Of a DNA stretch of 39,028 nt, positions 37,769-39,028 are shown piece after piece. This stretch comes from Gammaproteobacteria bacterium. GTDB taxonomy: Bacteria > Pseudomonadota > Gammaproteobacteria > 21-64-14. The position numbers and the translations under genes are program-made. Numbering within the stretch: the stretch's first letter is position 1; the number at the start of each line of letters is the position of its first letter. Below the pieces are notes generated by a model. The model made no database searches, was not told the DNA's origin, and saw nothing but the letters and a program-made list of their open reading frames with translations. The DNA lies in NCBI GenBank assembly GCA_027013145.1, contig JALUXX010000057.1, positions 1 to 39,028 on the forward strand, read 5' to 3'.

Positions 37769-38254
37769 CTACTTGCTGTGCGAGACCATGTATTCGACGG
37801 CGTTCTTGATGTCCTGATCCGGCAGGTCGGAGCCGCCCTTCGGGGGCATCTTCTTGAACCCGTGCAGGGCGTGCTGGAACAGGACCTTCATCCCCTTGGC
37901 GACGTGCGGCGCCCACGAGGCCTTGTTGCCGAACACCGGCGCCCCCAGGGCCCCGGTCGCGTGGCAGGCCGAGCAGACCTGGTGGTAGACCTGCTCGCCG
38001 GTGAGGATCTTGGGTTTTGCGGGCGCCGCGGGGGCGGCCTGTGCCGGCATGGCCTGGCCGGCGACGTGCACCCGGCCGACGGGCTGCAGTCGCGCCAGGA
38101 GCTGCGCACGCGCCTCCGCGCTCTGCCCGGTGTTGCTTTCGTTGAAACGCGTATCCAGGTAGTGGGCGACGATGATGAAGATCACCGCGAGGCCCGCGAG
38201 GACCAGCAGCACCGCGCGAAAAGTCGAAATGAAGACGTCGTCTTGATGGCTCAC
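37769..38254 (-). CDS. Membrane-anchored class I cytochrome c (c5 type)
   Basis: 161 residues. An N-terminal uncleaved helix (AVLLVLAGLAVIFIIVAHYL, about 14-33) anchors it in the inner membrane with the rest in the periplasm. An Ala/Pro linker leads to the heme domain: GEQVYHQVCSACHATGALGA holds the CxxCH heme site near 94, and GFKKMPPKGG supplies the axial Met. It is a c5-type electron carrier, as found with terminal oxidases or denitrification enzymes. It is convergent with comM across 15 bases. The donor and acceptor are unknown. Confidence 0.92.
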   Translation of the reverse strand: MSHQDDVFISTFRAVLLVLAGLAVIFIIVAHYLDTRFNESNTGQSAEARAQLLARLQPVGRVHVAGQAMPAQAAPAAPAKPKILTGEQVYHQVCSACHATGALGAPVFGNKASWAPHVAKGMKVLFQHALHGFKKMPPKGGSDLPDQDIKNAVEYMVSHSK

Positions 38255-38611
38255 CTGTCGCTCCTCAGCCGTGCGGTCGACCGATCGACCTTGTTTCTTC
38301 TATTTAAGGTGTCCGTTCAGCGGCCCCGTGCCGGCCGACCGTCCCGGCACGGCCGGCCGGGTCGCTGCGGAGGAATCGCGCCGGGGGCACGGCGCCGCGG
38401 GACGGCGCACAGTATAGCCGCAAGCCCCCGGAGATTGAACTTGGCGGGCTAAAGTCCCGGCGCTCGCGGCCGCTAACCCGGGTAACCGGGAAAACCGCCC
38501 GGCCGGCCCCCCACCTGTGGGGGAGCGGCCGGCCGCGACAGGGACCCCCGCGGCCGGGCGCCGCAACGCCACGAAGCCGCGCGCCGGGCGGGCGCGCCAG
38601 GGGTAGCCCAC
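38255..38611. other. Gene-free control region with GC-rich hairpins
   Basis: A 357-bp region between the divergent cytochrome c5 gene and the flagellar-like small gene. It includes the AT-rich ttgtttcttctatttaagg (38291-38309) in the likely promoter area of the cytochrome gene. A FliA-type promoter lies at 38450-38476. A strong interrupted stem (38501-38513 with 38518-38534) would lie in the leader of the plus-strand transcript. The CG-rich palindromes at 38327-38362 have no assigned role. Confidence 0.6.
38450..38476 (+). promoter_or_regulatory. FliA (sigma-28) type flagellar promoter
   Basis: TAAA (38450-38453), exactly 15 bases, then GCCGCTAA (38469-38476), against the FliA consensus TAAA-N15-GCCGATAA: one mismatch in twelve defined positions. 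A transcript from about 38483 would have a leader of about 130 bases before the small gene at 38612. Confidence 0.75.
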
Positions 38612-38845
38612 ATGAGTGTTTCCGCCATCGGCCCTGCTTTGCAGGGAATCCAGAACGGCCTCGCGGATCTCACGCGCAACGCGCAACGCATCGCGCAGGC
38701 CAACCGCCACGGCGGGGCCGCGCCCCCGGACGTATTGGGCCCGCTGGTCAACCTGCCCCGGGACCGCCTCCAGGTCGCCGCCTCGGTGCAGGCCCTGAAG
38801 GCCGCGGACGCCACCCTCGGGACGCTGCTCGACGTGAAGGCCTAA
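38612..38845 (+). CDS. 77-residue protein with flagellar rod/hook-like N- and C-terminal motifs
   Basis: Not a named family to me. Residues 6-30 (IGPALQGIQNGLADLTRNAQRIAQA) look like the N-terminal D0 helix of flagellar axial proteins, where A-L-x-G-x-x-x-G-L-x-x-x-x-x-N-x-x-x-I-A is typical. Residues 45-77 (LVNLPRDRLQVAASVQALK, then AADATLGTLLDVKA) look like the C-terminal D0 helix of FlgE/FlgG-type proteins. Only about 15 residues separate the two, so there is no exposed domain. A FliA-type promoter lies upstream. The ribosome site is weak (AGGGGTAG). Likely a flagellar or surface-associated small protein; function unknown. Confidence 0.75.
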   Translation: MSVSAIGPALQGIQNGLADLTRNAQRIAQANRHGGAAPPDVLGPLVNLPRDRLQVAASVQALKAADATLGTLLDVKA

Positions 38846-39028
38846 CCCGCATTTCTCACCGGGCGGCCGGTCGTTGTGGGGCTTACGGAACTCCCTCACC
38901 CCCGTAACCCCAAGATGTAGCCCGTATATGGTCTCCTCCCATTTTGCAAGGCCGTGAGCGGGTCGATGGCAGGGACAGGTTGCGTCCGTATATTCGGCCT
39001 GTTGGTGAGGACCCGCGAGGGGTTCTCT
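38846..39028. other. Unassigned right-hand end
   Basis: 183 bases after the small gene. The last 130 or so are less GC-rich than the rest of the window (for example gtagcccgtatatggtc, ttgcgtccgtatattcgg). No gene, terminator or repeat that I can name is visible. The minus strand stays open in one frame, but its product resembles nothing I know. Confidence 0.4.

Noticed and set aside
38300-38899. 199-codon minus-strand frame opposite the flagellar-like small gene
   Set aside because: The product is Arg/Gly/Pro-rich without recognisable motifs, and the plus strand has better coding and promoter evidence.

Overview
The window comes from a chromosome with very high G+C content and dense gene packing. 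The gene set points to a Gram-negative proteobacterium, most likely a gammaproteobacterium of the Chromatiales/Ectothiorhodospiraceae type: ArnT-like lipid glycosyltransferase, periplasmic Cu/Zn SOD, SpeA/SpeE, UbiK, ComM, DUF4124 and DsrE proteins, cytochrome c5, TorF porin-GlnK-AmtB. This placement is inference from gene content; no rRNA or other phylogenetic marker is present.

Layout. 1-113: 3' end of an IS3-family insertion sequence. 168-629: small exported protein of unknown function. 773-6196: 1807-residue tandem UvrA-type protein with four ABC modules, followed by REP-like repeats (6234-6436). 6439-11414 (minus): five-gene envelope glycan operon read as GT39 (ArnT-like), Gfo/Idh/MocA oxidoreductase, DegT aminotransferase, GT2 (ArnC/DPM-like) and a small LAB_N membrane protein. 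It resembles the arn lipid A modification pathway, but the sugar-making and membrane components differ. 11601-17646 (plus): an AddB-like/AddA-like helicase-nuclease pair. 17801-19475: a 5'-nucleotidase overlapping an RquA-like methyltransferase-fold protein (possible rhodoquinone synthesis). 19537-22884: ferrochelatase, membrane diguanylate cyclase, DUF523-DUF1722 protein. 22910-26299 (minus): arginine decarboxylase, Cu/Zn SOD and a beta-hydroxyacid dehydrogenase. 26412-27916 (plus): spermidine synthase and an exported DsrE-like protein. 27971-29891 (minus): DUF4124 protein and a FetAB-like transporter, with a 168-bp palindromic MITE just upstream of fetA. 30221-32836: CDGSH iron-sulfur protein and a degenerate GGDEF-EAL phosphodiesterase. 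33091-35616 (minus): torF-glnK-amtB behind a sigma-54 promoter with two NtrC-type sites. 35930-38254: UbiK, ComM and a membrane-anchored cytochrome c5. 38612-38845: a 77-residue protein resembling the joined ends of a flagellar rod/hook protein, preceded by a FliA-type promoter.

How the genes work together. Polyamine synthesis is split between divergent speA and speE. Nitrogen uptake (TorF, GlnK, AmtB) has a well-resolved nitrogen-control promoter. Two c-di-GMP enzymes and the flagellar-like small gene point to motility/biofilm control. UbiK and the RquA-like protein both bear on quinone synthesis. The most unusual items are the D0-only flagellar-like protein with its FliA promoter, the arn-like operon, the RquA-like protein paired with a nucleotidase, and the asymmetric tandem UvrA.
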